From: Variovorax sp. OAS795 | Lineage (GTDB): Bacteria > Pseudomonadota > Gammaproteobacteria > Burkholderiales > Burkholderiaceae_C | Length of the DNA: 64,000 bases | Reading direction: 5' to 3' | Assembly: GCF_040546685.1 (NCBI RefSeq) | Contig: NZ_JBEPOH010000002.1 | Location: 124,001 to 188,000, forward strand | Shown: positions 16,922 to 25,479 of the stretch, in pieces | How the letters are laid out: the number at the start of each line of letters is the position of its first letter | Numbering within the stretch: the first letter of the stretch is position 1 | Notes under the pieces: model-generated | Told to the model about the DNA's origin: nothing | The model's input: the letters and a program-made list of their open reading frames with translations, nothing else | Database searches by the model: none | Program-made: the position numbers and the translations under genes

Positions 16922-17988
16922 GATGGGATCCTCACGACCGCGCGAACGCCGCACGGCGATCGAGCTTGCAGGGTCAGGGACGCACGCAAGCCATAGAGGG
17001 CCTGGAGGCGGTCGCGCACGTTCTCCAGGCCGGAGCCGCAAACAGTGCCGGCATCATCGCCACGCCAAGCGGGCGGGTGCGGCGACAAGCCCAGGCCGGT
17101 ATCGTCTATCGAGACTTCGATGCGCCCCTCGATCGACCGCGCCAGCACTTCGATGCTTCCTGCACCCAGCTTCGGTTCCAGGCCGTGCTTGATGGCATTC
17201 TCGACCAGCGGCTGCAACAGCATCGGCGGGATGGCGATGCGCTCCAGTTCGGCGGGCAAGTCGAGCCGGTAGGCCAGCCTGGGCCCCATGCGCAAGGACA
17301 TGATGTCGAGGTACGCCCTCAACTGCGAGAACTCCGACTTCAGCGTTGTCGCTTCGTCGCGCGACGCTGCATGCGTGCTGCGCAGGTAGACGATCAGCTG
17401 GTCGATCATGCGCTCGGCCTGTCGCGGGTCCTCGTCGACGAGCGAGCGCAGGTTCGCCAGCGTGTTGAACAGCATGTGCGGCTCGAGTTGCGCGCGCAGC
17501 AGCCGCAATTCCGATTCGGTGGCGAGGCGCTGGGCATCGGATCGCGCAACGGCCTCTTTGGCGAGCTGGTCACGCGTCGCAGCGACGTAGAGGACGAACG
17601 CTGCCAGCACCAGGCCGAATGCGAACGCCACCATGTAGTCGGTTCCATGACCCACGACGCCGCCGACCGGTTCGTCCAGGATCAGGAGCGCGACCATGTG
17701 CCCCCCGAAATATCCCGCTGGGATGGCGATCGCGCCGGTGAGAAGCCAGCGGGGCAGGGCCTGCATTCGCATCAGCCGTCTCGAGCGGCCAAGCACCGCG
17801 ACGCACGCGATGAACACCATGCCGACACATTCGATGAAGACGAACAGGCGAGACAGCGTCCCGAGCGCAGGAGCAGCCCAGAAGAGCAACACGGCCGCGA
17901 TGGCGCACAGCAGGAACGACCCGGCCGTCAGCCGCGCCGCGCCCAGCCAGCGGGCCGGAATGGAGGAATCAACGCTGATCACTGGCAC
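16918..17988 (-). CDS. LytS/YehU-type sensor histidine kinase
   Basis: A membrane histidine kinase of about 356 residues. The N-terminal 150 residues hold four or more hydrophobic segments without a recognisable sensor domain. The His_kinase domain follows: LRAQLEPHMLFNTLANLRSL with the phospho-acceptor His, then the ATPase with PPMLLQPLVENAIKHGL (N box), DDTGLGL and GSGLENVRDRLQALYG (G box). The usual HFLFN reads HMLFN here. The start is a GTG at 17988, and the first ten residues are uncertain. It is transcribed with the LytTR regulator, and the signal sensed is unknown. Confidence 0.9.
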   Translation of the reverse strand: MPVISVDSSIPARWLGAARLTAGSFLLCAIAAVLLFWAAPALGTLSRLFVFIECVGMVFIACVAVLGRSRRLMRMQALPRWLLTGAIAIPAGYFGGHMVALLILDEPVGGVVGHGTDYMVAFAFGLVLAAFVLYVAATRDQLAKEAVARSDAQRLATESELRLLRAQLEPHMLFNTLANLRSLVDEDPRQAERMIDQLIVYLRSTHAASRDEATTLKSEFSQLRAYLDIMSLRMGPRLAYRLDLPAELERIAIPPMLLQPLVENAIKHGLEPKLGAGSIEVLARSIEGRIEVSIDDTGLGLSPHPPAWRGDDAGTVCGSGLENVRDRLQALYGLRASLTLQARSPCGVRAVVRIPS

Positions 17989-18143
17989 AAGCGGGTTGCA
18001 TCGCGGAACTGTAAAGGTAGGTGCGCCATGCCGCTACTGATTGGAGGGCCCGTGGCGCGGATTTGTCCTCGAGCCGTCGGTTGGGGCGACCGAACGGCGA
18101 CCGCTCGATACCGCCTGGCGACTGCTCGCGCCCTCGGCCGGGC

Positions 18144-18158
18144 GTTTGGGCGCCAAAC
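18144..18158. promoter_or_regulatory. Palindrome upstream of the exported MetX-like gene
   Basis: GTTTGG-GCG-CCAAAC is a perfect 6-3-6 inverted repeat in the 226-base divergent region between the LytS-like kinase and the exported hydrolase, 57 bases before the latter's start. It could be an operator, but no protein can be assigned; in GC-rich DNA a repeat of this size may also be chance. Confidence 0.3.
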
Positions 18159-18214
18159 CGGATGCGCGCCTGGCGACGACCGCCGAAAGTGCGGACCTCA
18201 CCACTGGAGTCTCC

Positions 18215-19396
18215 ATGCAACGATCCTCTCTTTCAAATGCGCTGCTTTGCGCCGTGGCCGCCGTCTGCGCAGCCGTCGTCACGACGAACGCACAGGCCTT
18301 CGACGGCATCGTGGAAAAGCAGGTGTTCAACCTGCCCGCCTACACGACCGTCAACGGCCAGCCCATCAAGGGCGTGCGCATCGGCTATGAAACCTATGGC
18401 CGCCTGAATGCTGCGCGGGACAACGTGATCCTCATCAACCACTTCATCACCGGCACCTCGCACGCTGCCGGCCGGTATGCGGCAAGCGACGCCGCGCCGG
18501 GCTACTGGGACACGATCATCGGCGCCGGCCTGCCGATCGATACCGAGCGGTTCTTCGTCATCGCGACCGACGCGTTGGCCAACCCCAATCGCGCATCGGC
18601 GACCGTTGTCAGCACCGGCCCCGCCAGCATCGATGCCGCCACCGGCAAGCCGTATGGCATGCGCTTCCCGGTGCTGGCCGCGCGGGACACGGTGGAGGTG
18701 CAGAAGGCGCTGCTCGATTCGTTGGGCGTTCGAACCCTCTACGCGGTGGCTGGTGCTTCGGCTGGCGCCTGGATGTCGGTGGAATGGGCCTCGGCCTACC
18801 CGGACCGCGTGCAGCGCCTGGTGTCCATCGTGGGACCTGGCGTCGACAGCCCGGCCTACGCCATCGCCAAGATGAGCTCGTGGGGTGCGGCCGTGAGGCT
18901 GGACCCGAACTGGGCCAATGGCGACTACCACGGCAAGGCCGAGCCGCTGGCGGGCATGACGCAGGCCATGCGGCAGGTCACGCTCGACGCGCTCAGCTTC
19001 GCCTGGGCCGACAAAGCTTTCGGACAGAAGTGGGCCGACCCTGGCAAGAACCCCGGCGACGCGGCGGCGAATCAATTCGCGGTCGATGCCACCCTCGAGA
19101 AGATCGGCGAAGCGCGTGCCAGGGGCATGGACGCCAACAGCTGGCTGTACACGCTGAAGGCCTTGCAGTTGCCCAGCGCCAAACCAGACCGCATCAAGGC
19201 CAGGTCGCTGTTCGTGGGTATCAGCTCGGATCAGATCTTTCCGCCGCACTTGTCGAAACGCGCAGCCGAGACCCTCAAGGCGCAAGGCACCCCGGCAGAG
19301 TATGTCGAGTTGAACAGTCCCGGTGGCCATGCCGACGCACTGGGTGCCACGGTCGCCCAGGCCGGGCCGGCGATTGCGTCGCTGCTGGCCAGGTAG
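18215..19396 (+). CDS. Exported alpha/beta hydrolase of the homoserine O-acetyltransferase (MetX) fold
   Basis: A 393-residue protein that begins with a signal peptide (LLCAVAAVCAAVVTTNAQA) and continues as a MetX-like alpha/beta hydrolase: VRIGYETYGRLN, NVILINHFITGTSH, YWDTIIGAGLPIDT, FVIATDALANPN, the nucleophile elbow GASAGAW and a C-terminal SPGGHADALGA with the catalytic His. Cytoplasmic MetX uses acetyl-CoA, which is not available in the periplasm. This protein is therefore more likely a hydrolase or a transferase with another donor. The ATG at 18215 has a GGAG site; the longer open frame upstream lacks one. Confidence 0.8.
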   Translation: MQRSSLSNALLCAVAAVCAAVVTTNAQAFDGIVEKQVFNLPAYTTVNGQPIKGVRIGYETYGRLNAARDNVILINHFITGTSHAAGRYAASDAAPGYWDTIIGAGLPIDTERFFVIATDALANPNRASATVVSTGPASIDAATGKPYGMRFPVLAARDTVEVQKALLDSLGVRTLYAVAGASAGAWMSVEWASAYPDRVQRLVSIVGPGVDSPAYAIAKMSSWGAAVRLDPNWANGDYHGKAEPLAGMTQAMRQVTLDALSFAWADKAFGQKWADPGKNPGDAAANQFAVDATLEKIGEARARGMDANSWLYTLKALQLPSAKPDRIKARSLFVGISSDQIFPPHLSKRAAETLKAQGTPAEYVELNSPGGHADALGATVAQAGPAIASLLAR

Positions 19397-19538
19397 GCAC
19401 GCGGTGAGTGGACCCGGATGCGCCGTGGCCGCGGCCCCTGGGCTGCTGCAAAATGAACGATCGTCCCGTGTCGACTGTCCGCGGGCTCGTTCGTCGTGTC
19501 GGTAGAGGGTCGTCCTCTGCACTTCAGGAGAAATCACC

Positions 19539-19988
19539 ATGGTCACCACCAACACCGTCCGTCTTCACCGAGTGCTGCGCGCACCGCCGGAGCGGGTCTA
19601 CCGTGCCTTCGTCGAACCCGGCGCGTTCGAGCGCTGGCTGCCGCCTTTCGGGTTCACGGGCAAGGTCCACGGCATGGATCCCGTGGTCGGCGGTGCCTGG
19701 CGCATGTCCTTCACGGCGTTCGCAAGCGGCCATAGCCATTCTTTCGGCGGCAAGTACCTCGAACTCGTGCCGGGCCAGCGCATCGCCTACGACGCAAGCT
19801 TCGACGACCCCAACCTGCCCGGCACCATGAAGACCACGGTGACGCTGACCGCGGTGTCGTGCGGCACCGAGATGTCGGTCGTGCAGGAAGGCATTCCCGA
19901 CGTGATCCCTGCGGAGATGTGCTACCTGGGCTGGCAGGAATCCCTGGTGGCGCTGGCCCAGTTGGTCGAGCCCGAGATTCCGGGTTGA
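19539..19988 (+). CDS. SRPBCC family protein (AHSA1/polyketide cyclase-like)
   Basis: A 149-residue START-like protein with the typical opening TVRLHRVLRAPPERVYRAFV and GAFERWLPPFGFTGKV, a central GKYLELVPGQRIAYDASF strand and a C-terminal helix GWQESLVALAQLVEPE. SRPBCC/AHSA1 proteins bind hydrophobic ligands in a helix-grip cavity and include stress-response and aromatic-modifying members. An AGGAG site lies nine bases before ATG 19539. It is convergent with a LysR gene 10 bases downstream. Its role here is unknown. Confidence 0.85.
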   Translation: MVTTNTVRLHRVLRAPPERVYRAFVEPGAFERWLPPFGFTGKVHGMDPVVGGAWRMSFTAFASGHSHSFGGKYLELVPGQRIAYDASFDDPNLPGTMKTTVTLTAVSCGTEMSVVQEGIPDVIPAEMCYLGWQESLVALAQLVEPEIPG

Positions 19989-19998
19989 ACGGCGCCGG

Positions 19999-20895
19999 TC
20001 AGCCGCCGCTGGGCAACCGGCCGATGATGAGCTCGGCCATCGGCGAAGGGGTTCGGCCCCGCACCGTCACGACGCCCATGGCCGAGGATTGCTCCGGAAG
20101 GTCCGTGACTTCCAGCGCGTGAAGGCGGCCTGACGCGACCTCGTGCGCCACCGCGGCATGCGGCGCGGCAAGAACCGAATCGCACGCGAGCGCTACCGCC
20201 TTCAGCACCTCCACGTCGTCGCACTCGAGCGCGACGGCGAGCGCGTCCGGCGAGGGGAGGCCGAGCAGGCGCGAGACCACGGCCCTGACGCCGGCCGGCA
20301 GCCGCACCGAAAGAACGCCATGCGACCAGAGTTGCTGCAGCGTGACGGGTTTTCGCGGCTTCAGAAGCGGGTGGCCGTGGCGCACGTAGAAGCCGCCGGG
20401 CTCGCGGCGCAGGGCGCGCACATGCAGGTTCGGGTCCGGCGGCAGGTCCCGCGTGTCGGCGACGAAAAACTCGATGTCCTCCTCGCGCAGGCGCTTGAGC
20501 AGCAGCTGCCAGTTGCTGATCTCCACGCGCAGGTTGATGCCCGGGAATTCGCGCCGCATGTCCGCCATCAGCTGCGACAGGAAGGTCGCTGCCGGGAACG
20601 GGCCGACGCCGAAGGCCGTGTCGCCCAGGCTGCGGCTGCGGTAGAGCTCGACATCGCGTTGCAGGCAACGGCTGTTGAAGACGAGCTGCCGGGCACGCGC
20701 AATGACGAATTCACCGGCGGGCGTGGCGACCACCTCGCTGGTTCCGCGGTCGAACAGCCTGAGGCCCAGTTCCGCTTCCGCCGCCTGGATGCTGCGGGTG
20801 AGGGCCGGCTGGCTCAGGTGCACCTGCTCGGCCGCGCGGATGAAGCTTCGCCGGTCGGCAAGGGCGACGACATGGGTCCAGCGCTTGAGGTCCAT
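19999..20895 (-). CDS. LysR family transcriptional regulator
   Basis: A 298-residue LysR protein. The N-terminal winged helix reads LKRWTHVVALADRRSFIRAAEQVHLSQPALTRSIQAAEAELG, with the usual recognition helix, followed by the effector domain (GVGPFPAATFLSQLMADMRREFPGI). It is divergent from the membrane oxygenase and aldehyde dehydrogenase genes, with 155 bases between starts. That is the classical arrangement for a LysR activator of an adjacent operon. The intergenic DNA holds several TTCAAT/ATTGNA near-repeats around 20920-20975 that could form its site, but no clean palindrome is visible. Confidence 0.92.
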   Translation of the reverse strand: MDLKRWTHVVALADRRSFIRAAEQVHLSQPALTRSIQAAEAELGLRLFDRGTSEVVATPAGEFVIARARQLVFNSRCLQRDVELYRSRSLGDTAFGVGPFPAATFLSQLMADMRREFPGINLRVEISNWQLLLKRLREEDIEFFVADTRDLPPDPNLHVRALRREPGGFYVRHGHPLLKPRKPVTLQQLWSHGVLSVRLPAGVRAVVSRLLGLPSPDALAVALECDDVEVLKAVALACDSVLAAPHAAVAHEVASGRLHALEVTDLPEQSSAMGVVTVRGRTPSPMAELIIGRLPSGG

Positions 20896-21050
20896 CAGGG
20901 CCGCTCCTTCGGAGTGATTGCATCCATTGCATCGATTCTGGGTTCAATATGCATTGGACTCAATCGGTGTTCACCAGAAGAATTGCACCGCAGGCCATCG
21001 GTGTTCACGCAGAGGAACCGGGCCGCCATTCCAACCAAGGAGACAACCTG

Positions 21051-21953
21051 GTGAACCTCGTTCAGAACGTCGTGCTGGTCGCGATCATTCTCTTTTTTGC
21101 GGTGCTGGAGATTCGCTCCCGCAAGCACGAACACTTTCACGCCACGGCGGACGACACCAAGCTGGAACTGTTCATGTTCCTTGCACTGCTGGCGGTCTCG
21201 CAGCCCTTCATCTTCGCGGTGACGGCCAAGCTGGCTGCCGTGGCGATGCCGGCGCAGCGCGACGCCTGGGCCTGGCTGCCGTGGTGGGCCATGGGCGCCA
21301 TCCTGCTGGTGGCCGACGACATGACGCAGTACTGGTGGCACCGTGCCTCGCACTCGCCGCTGCTGTGGCCCTTGCATCGGGCACACCACACGGCGCACTA
21401 CATGAGCATCCGCATCACCTACCGCAACAACTTCTTCTACTACCTCATGATGCCGGGGCTGTGGGCCTCGGGCGTGCTGATCTACCTGGGCCTGGGCAAT
21501 GCCTACCTGGTCTACATCGTGATCAAGCTCGCGGTGATCCTCGGCGCGCACAGCGCGGTGCCGTGGGACGCGCCGCTGTACCGCGTGAAGTGGCTGCACC
21601 CGCTCGCCTGGGTGCTGGAGCGCACGGTGGTCACGCCCGCCACGCACTGGGCGCACCATGCACTCACCAACGACGACGGGATCGGGCACTACAAGGGCAA
21701 TTTCGGCAACCTCCTGTTCATCTGGGATCTGCTCTTCGGCACGGCCAAGATCACCCGGCGCTACCCGCCCAAGGTCGGTCTGCAGGATGATCTGCTTTTT
21801 GGCAAGGAGCGCTGGTTCGTGGAAATGTTCTATCCCCTGGTCCATTCGCGCCGGGCGCACTCGGCCCTGGTGCCCGGCGGCCGGGCCTACGAAGAGGCGA
21901 AGCCCCACGGCGACGCGATGCAGCACGTCCCCGCGGCGGAGCCCCGGCCATGA
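21051..21953 (+). CDS. Sterol desaturase/fatty acid hydroxylase family membrane protein
   Basis: A 300-residue integral membrane di-iron oxygenase. Three histidine clusters are present in order: WWHRASHS, LHRAHHTAHY and THWAHHALTNDDGIGHYKG, which would hold the two irons. Several hydrophobic segments precede them. A GTG at 21051 behind AAGGAG is chosen as start; earlier in-frame starts have no site. The family hydroxylates or desaturates lipid-like substrates using oxygen. The 3' end overlaps the aldehyde dehydrogenase gene by four bases (ATGA). The pair may oxidise an alkyl or terpenoid chain to alcohol, aldehyde and acid, although an alcohol-oxidising partner is not adjacent. Confidence 0.9.
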   Translation: MNLVQNVVLVAIILFFAVLEIRSRKHEHFHATADDTKLELFMFLALLAVSQPFIFAVTAKLAAVAMPAQRDAWAWLPWWAMGAILLVADDMTQYWWHRASHSPLLWPLHRAHHTAHYMSIRITYRNNFFYYLMMPGLWASGVLIYLGLGNAYLVYIVIKLAVILGAHSAVPWDAPLYRVKWLHPLAWVLERTVVTPATHWAHHALTNDDGIGHYKGNFGNLLFIWDLLFGTAKITRRYPPKVGLQDDLLFGKERWFVEMFYPLVHSRRAHSALVPGGRAYEEAKPHGDAMQHVPAAEPRP

Positions 21954-23401
21954 ATGCCGTGCCCGTGTCCATGATTCCCCACGCAGGCGATGCGGCGGAG
22001 ATCCAGCGCATGCAGTGGGTGTTCGACAGGCAGCGCACGGCGTTCGAGGCCGCTCCATTTCCCGAACTCGCGGCGCGCAGGGCCAAGCTGCGCCGGCTGA
22101 TCGACATGCTGCGCCGCCACCAGAACGACATCGTCGCGGCGGTGAACGCGGACTTCGGCGTGCGCGCCGGTGCCGAGACCAAGCTGGTCGAGGTGATGGG
22201 GCCGATTCTCGAGGCCCGGCATGCCTTGTCGCACATGCGCCAATGGATGAAGCCGCGCCGGCGCAGCACCGAACTGCTGTTTCTCACCAACAGTGCCTGG
22301 ATCGAATACCAGCCCAAGGGCGTGGTGGGCATCATCGGCACCTGGAACTTCCCGTTGTACCTGACCCTCGGGCCTCTGATCGCGGCCTTGGCCGCGGGCA
22401 ACCGCGCGATGATCAAGACCTCGGAGTTCTCGCCGCGCACCACCGCGCTGCTGCGCACCATGCTCGGTGAATGCTTTGCCGAAGACGAGGTGGCCGTGGT
22501 GGGCGGCGCGATCGATGCGGCGCAGGCCTTCAATGCGCTGCCGTTCAATCACCTCGTCTTCACCGGCTCGCCGAGAATCGGCCGCGAGGTCATGCGGGCG
22601 GCGGCCGCCAATCTGACGCCGGTCACGCTCGAGCTCGGAGGAAAGTCGCCCGCCATCGTCGGCCCCGATGCCGACCTGCGCGACGCGGCGCTGCGCATCG
22701 CCCACGGCAAGGCCTTCAACGCGGGGCAGATCTGCGTGGCGCCCGACTACGCGCTGGTGCCGCGCGGCAAGTCGGCCGAGTTTGCCGCCGCCGTGCGCGA
22801 TGCGTTCGGCAAGCTGTACCCGCGCATTCGCGGCAACGCCGAATACACCAGCATCGTCACCGAGCGCCACGCGGCGCGGCTGCGCCAGCTGCTCGACGAC
22901 GCCCGCTCCAGGGGCGCCACGCTGCTGACGTGCGGCGACGTGGTGGGCGCCGGCCGGCAGATGGCGCTGACCGTCGTGACCGGCGTCGACGAGCACATGC
23001 AGTTGATGCAGGAAGAGATCTTCGGCCCCATCCTGCCGGTGCTCGAATACGACAGCCTGGACGATGCGCTCGCGCTGGTGCGGCGCGGCGAGCGGCCGTT
23101 GTCGCTCTATGCCTTCGGCCTGGGCCGCGGCGACCAGCAGCGCGTGCTGCGGGAAACCCATGCCGGCGGCGTCACGCTCAACGACTGGGGCTGGCATGTG
23201 TTCCAGCACGACCTGCCCTTCGGCGGCAGCGGCAATTCGGGCATGGGCACCTACCATGCGGAAGAGGGCTTTCGCGAACTCTCGCACGCGAAGTCCGTGT
23301 TCAAGCGCAGGCGATGGTTCCCGGTCGGCCTGTTCTACCCCCCGTACGGCAACTGGGTGCAACGGCTCTCGATGCGGTTCTACCTTGGCAAAGGGGACTG
23401 A
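21950..23401 (+). CDS. calB: Coniferyl aldehyde dehydrogenase-like aldehyde dehydrogenase
   Basis: A 483-residue ALDH of the short class that includes coniferyl aldehyde dehydrogenase and fatty aldehyde dehydrogenases. Key sites are VVGIIGTWNFPLYLTLGPL (cofactor cradle), LELGGKSPAIV with the general-base Glu, and FNAGQICVAPDYALVP with the catalytic Cys. EEIFGPILPVLEY and FGGSGNSGMGTYH near the C-terminus also fit. It converts an aromatic or long-chain aldehyde to the acid with NAD(P). The gene overlaps the membrane oxygenase gene, so the two are translationally coupled. The symbol is by family resemblance; the true substrate may be an alkyl aldehyde. Confidence 0.85.
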   Translation: MNAVPVSMIPHAGDAAEIQRMQWVFDRQRTAFEAAPFPELAARRAKLRRLIDMLRRHQNDIVAAVNADFGVRAGAETKLVEVMGPILEARHALSHMRQWMKPRRRSTELLFLTNSAWIEYQPKGVVGIIGTWNFPLYLTLGPLIAALAAGNRAMIKTSEFSPRTTALLRTMLGECFAEDEVAVVGGAIDAAQAFNALPFNHLVFTGSPRIGREVMRAAAANLTPVTLELGGKSPAIVGPDADLRDAALRIAHGKAFNAGQICVAPDYALVPRGKSAEFAAAVRDAFGKLYPRIRGNAEYTSIVTERHAARLRQLLDDARSRGATLLTCGDVVGAGRQMALTVVTGVDEHMQLMQEEIFGPILPVLEYDSLDDALALVRRGERPLSLYAFGLGRGDQQRVLRETHAGGVTLNDWGWHVFQHDLPFGGSGNSGMGTYHAEEGFRELSHAKSVFKRRRWFPVGLFYPPYGNWVQRLSMRFYLGKGD

Positions 23402-23509
23402 CGCGGCCCCCTGTAGGCACCCTCCGACAGCAACCGAGGTCCATCGCGCACGGCGCGTCCCGGCGTCGAGCGCCAAATCGGGACGTTGTTGGCTTCAAGG
23501 AGATGCACG

Positions 23510-23854
23510 ATGTCCATGACCGGCAGAGCACTGGGCGCAACGTGCCTTGCGCTCGCATTCTTCGGCGCGGCGGCGCAGACCGGAACGACGGGAGCGCCCC
23601 CCACACACCCGGCGACCGGTGGCAGCGACGCCACATCCACGCCGAGCCCGACCACCCCTCCCACGCATCCGGCCGGCGGCACCAGTGCCGCCACGCCGGA
23701 GGCCGCGCGCGAGCAGAACCCGATCCTCAAGAACTCGCCCTCGTCGGACGATGCCAAGCAAGGCGCGGGAAGCAGTGCCACGCGCGCCGGCACGAATCCG
23801 GATCCGACGTCGAAGGACGGCATGCCCACGCACCCCGCGGTGCAATCGAAGTAG
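23510..23854 (+). CDS. Small exported Pro/Thr/Ala-rich protein with THPA repeats
   Basis: A 114-residue protein with a short signal peptide (LGATCLALAFFGAAAQ) and then a low-complexity, disordered body. The motif PTHPA occurs three times: near the start of the mature part (PTHPATGG), after a TSTPSPTT stretch (PTHPAGG) and at the very C-terminus (PTHPAVQ). There is no Cys for a lipobox. The ATG at 23510 follows AAGGAG by seven bases. No family with known function was recognised; the composition suggests a secreted or periplasmic spacer protein. It lies alone between the aldehyde dehydrogenase gene and a convergent hydrolase gene. Confidence 0.7.
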   Translation: MSMTGRALGATCLALAFFGAAAQTGTTGAPPTHPATGGSDATSTPSPTTPPTHPAGGTSAATPEAAREQNPILKNSPSSDDAKQGAGSSATRAGTNPDPTSKDGMPTHPAVQSK

Positions 23855-23859
23855 GCCGC

Positions 23860-23880
23860 CGGCACGGATCTCCGGTGCCG
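23860..23880. terminator. Hairpin between convergent genes
   Basis: CGGCAC (23860-23865) pairs with GTGCCG (23875-23880) just after the stop of the THPA-repeat protein gene and before the end of the convergent hydrolase gene. There is no T-tract, so it is at best a weak bidirectional terminator. Confidence 0.3.
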
Positions 23881-23905
23881 TCCTCTGCGCCGGCAAACGG
23901 GAAGG

Positions 23906-25255
23906 TCAGGGGGCGCGCGCCGGCACGCGGCTCTCCAGCGCGGGCGGCAGCCAATCGGGGCGAATGTGGCAGCCGTTCTTGCCGTCGATGTCGTAGCGCG
24001 GCGCCAGCGATGCGCAGCGCTGCGCAAGACCTTGGGGCGTGGGCTTCTCGCCTTTGTCGATCCAGTCGAGCAGCGCGTCGAAGAGCGCGGGGTATTCCGA
24101 GTCGCTCAGGTAGCTGTGCTCGCGCTCCGCACTGAAGCTCTGCACCAGCTGCCCACCGGTGCCGGCCGCATCGCGGATGCGGCGGTAGGCACTCTCGAGT
24201 TCGACGAATGCGGTCGGGTCGTCGATGGCGTGCAGGCTCAGCGTGGGCAGCGCGGTGCGTCCGGTCGGCTGGCTGTCCGCCGCCAGCGCGCCCTTGGCCT
24301 GCGGATCGGCGGCATAGCGCAGCACGCCCGCATTGAGCGCCGCATCGTCGGCCGAGCCCTGGTAGACCACGCCGATGTTGCCGAACGGATTGCGGCCGCC
24401 CAGGCGTTCCTGCACCAGGTCCTGGAACAGCCAGGTCGCCCAGTTCAGATGGCCGATCAGCGAGCGCTCCTGGATCTTCACCACTGAGAGAATGGCCGCG
24501 AGCCGCGCGGCCTGTTCGGGCGTGCGCTGTGCTGCGGGCGTGCCGAGCCCGGTGCATTCCCCGACGCGCGCGGCGAGCTCGGCGCGCGTCAGCTTCGAGC
24601 CGGTGGGCAGGCCCATCCACAGCGGGTACTGCGGCTCGTCCGGGCGCGGATGGTTGCGGCACACGTGCTGGTAGACCACGCGCAGGTCGAGCCGGAAGTC
24701 GTACGCGCTGTTGCCGCCGCCGAGCACGCCGCTCGTGAGCAGGAGGCCGTCGTACGGCGACTTCGCGCCGCCTGCGGGCGCATAGAGCTCGGCCGCCTTG
24801 GCCGCCACCCCGGCGCCGTAGCTCTGGCCATGCAGCAGCGTGCGGCGGGGCTGGCCGAAATGGCGCACGACGATCTGGCGCAGCCGCTCGGTGTCCTCGG
24901 CCGCCATCGTCACGCCGTAGCCGCCGCGGCGGTAGGTGGAGCCGGCCCACGCATGGCCGGCCTTCACGGTGATGGCCCAGCGCTTGAGGTCTTCCTGGCT
25001 GCGCGCCAGCGTGGGCGGCCCGGTCTCGGGGCCGCCGTGGGCATGCATCACGAGCACGCCGCGGTTCCAGTCTTTGGGCATTGCGATCCAGTAGAACGCG
25101 CCGCGGCCGTCTTCGCCCGTGTAGCAGCGTGCGTCCTCCGGAACGGGCGCGGGGCAGGCCGTGGCCTTGGGCGCCGAGGTGGCCGCACCTGCGGCATGCG
25201 GCAGCGCCAGGCCGAGCAGCGCGCAAGCGGCCAGCATGAAGAGTCGTTTGTGCAA
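23906..25255 (-). CDS. Exported alpha/beta hydrolase (dipeptidyl-peptidase-like)
   Basis: A 449-residue protein with a signal peptide (RLFMLAACALLGLALPHAAGA) and an alpha/beta-hydrolase core: VLVMHAHGGPETG (oxyanion region), TYRRGGYGV, nucleophile elbow LLHGQSYGAGVAAK, and a late SLHAIDDPTAFVE acid region with His in SAEREHSYLS. The large insertion between strands resembles exported peptidase or esterase lids. The start is placed at a TTG (25255) six bases after a GGAG site; an ATG seven codons later is possible. It is divergent from the amino-acid-type binding protein gene by 224 bases. Its substrate is unknown. Confidence 0.75.
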   Translation of the reverse strand: MHKRLFMLAACALLGLALPHAAGAATSAPKATACPAPVPEDARCYTGEDGRGAFYWIAMPKDWNRGVLVMHAHGGPETGPPTLARSQEDLKRWAITVKAGHAWAGSTYRRGGYGVTMAAEDTERLRQIVVRHFGQPRRTLLHGQSYGAGVAAKAAELYAPAGGAKSPYDGLLLTSGVLGGGNSAYDFRLDLRVVYQHVCRNHPRPDEPQYPLWMGLPTGSKLTRAELAARVGECTGLGTPAAQRTPEQAARLAAILSVVKIQERSLIGHLNWATWLFQDLVQERLGGRNPFGNIGVVYQGSADDAALNAGVLRYAADPQAKGALAADSQPTGRTALPTLSLHAIDDPTAFVELESAYRRIRDAAGTGGQLVQSFSAEREHSYLSDSEYPALFDALLDWIDKGEKPTPQGLAQRCASLAPRYDIDGKNGCHIRPDWLPPALESRVPARAP

Positions 25256-25479
25256 TGGAGTCTCCCGATTTCCAGCGCCGCGTTCGTTCCTGCCGTGGAG
25301 ACGAAACCGAGGACGCCGCTGCCGAAGATGATAGGACCCTCGCGCCCGGGGCGCGCACAAGCAGTCGTGCGCCCATGGACAAGTGCCGCGGCGGCGCAGC
25401 TCCTACGCTCGGATGGTGCGGTGCAGCAGGCTGGCGTGGTGCCAGCCGGCTTGCGCCGTCTCCACAGGAGCCTCGGACC

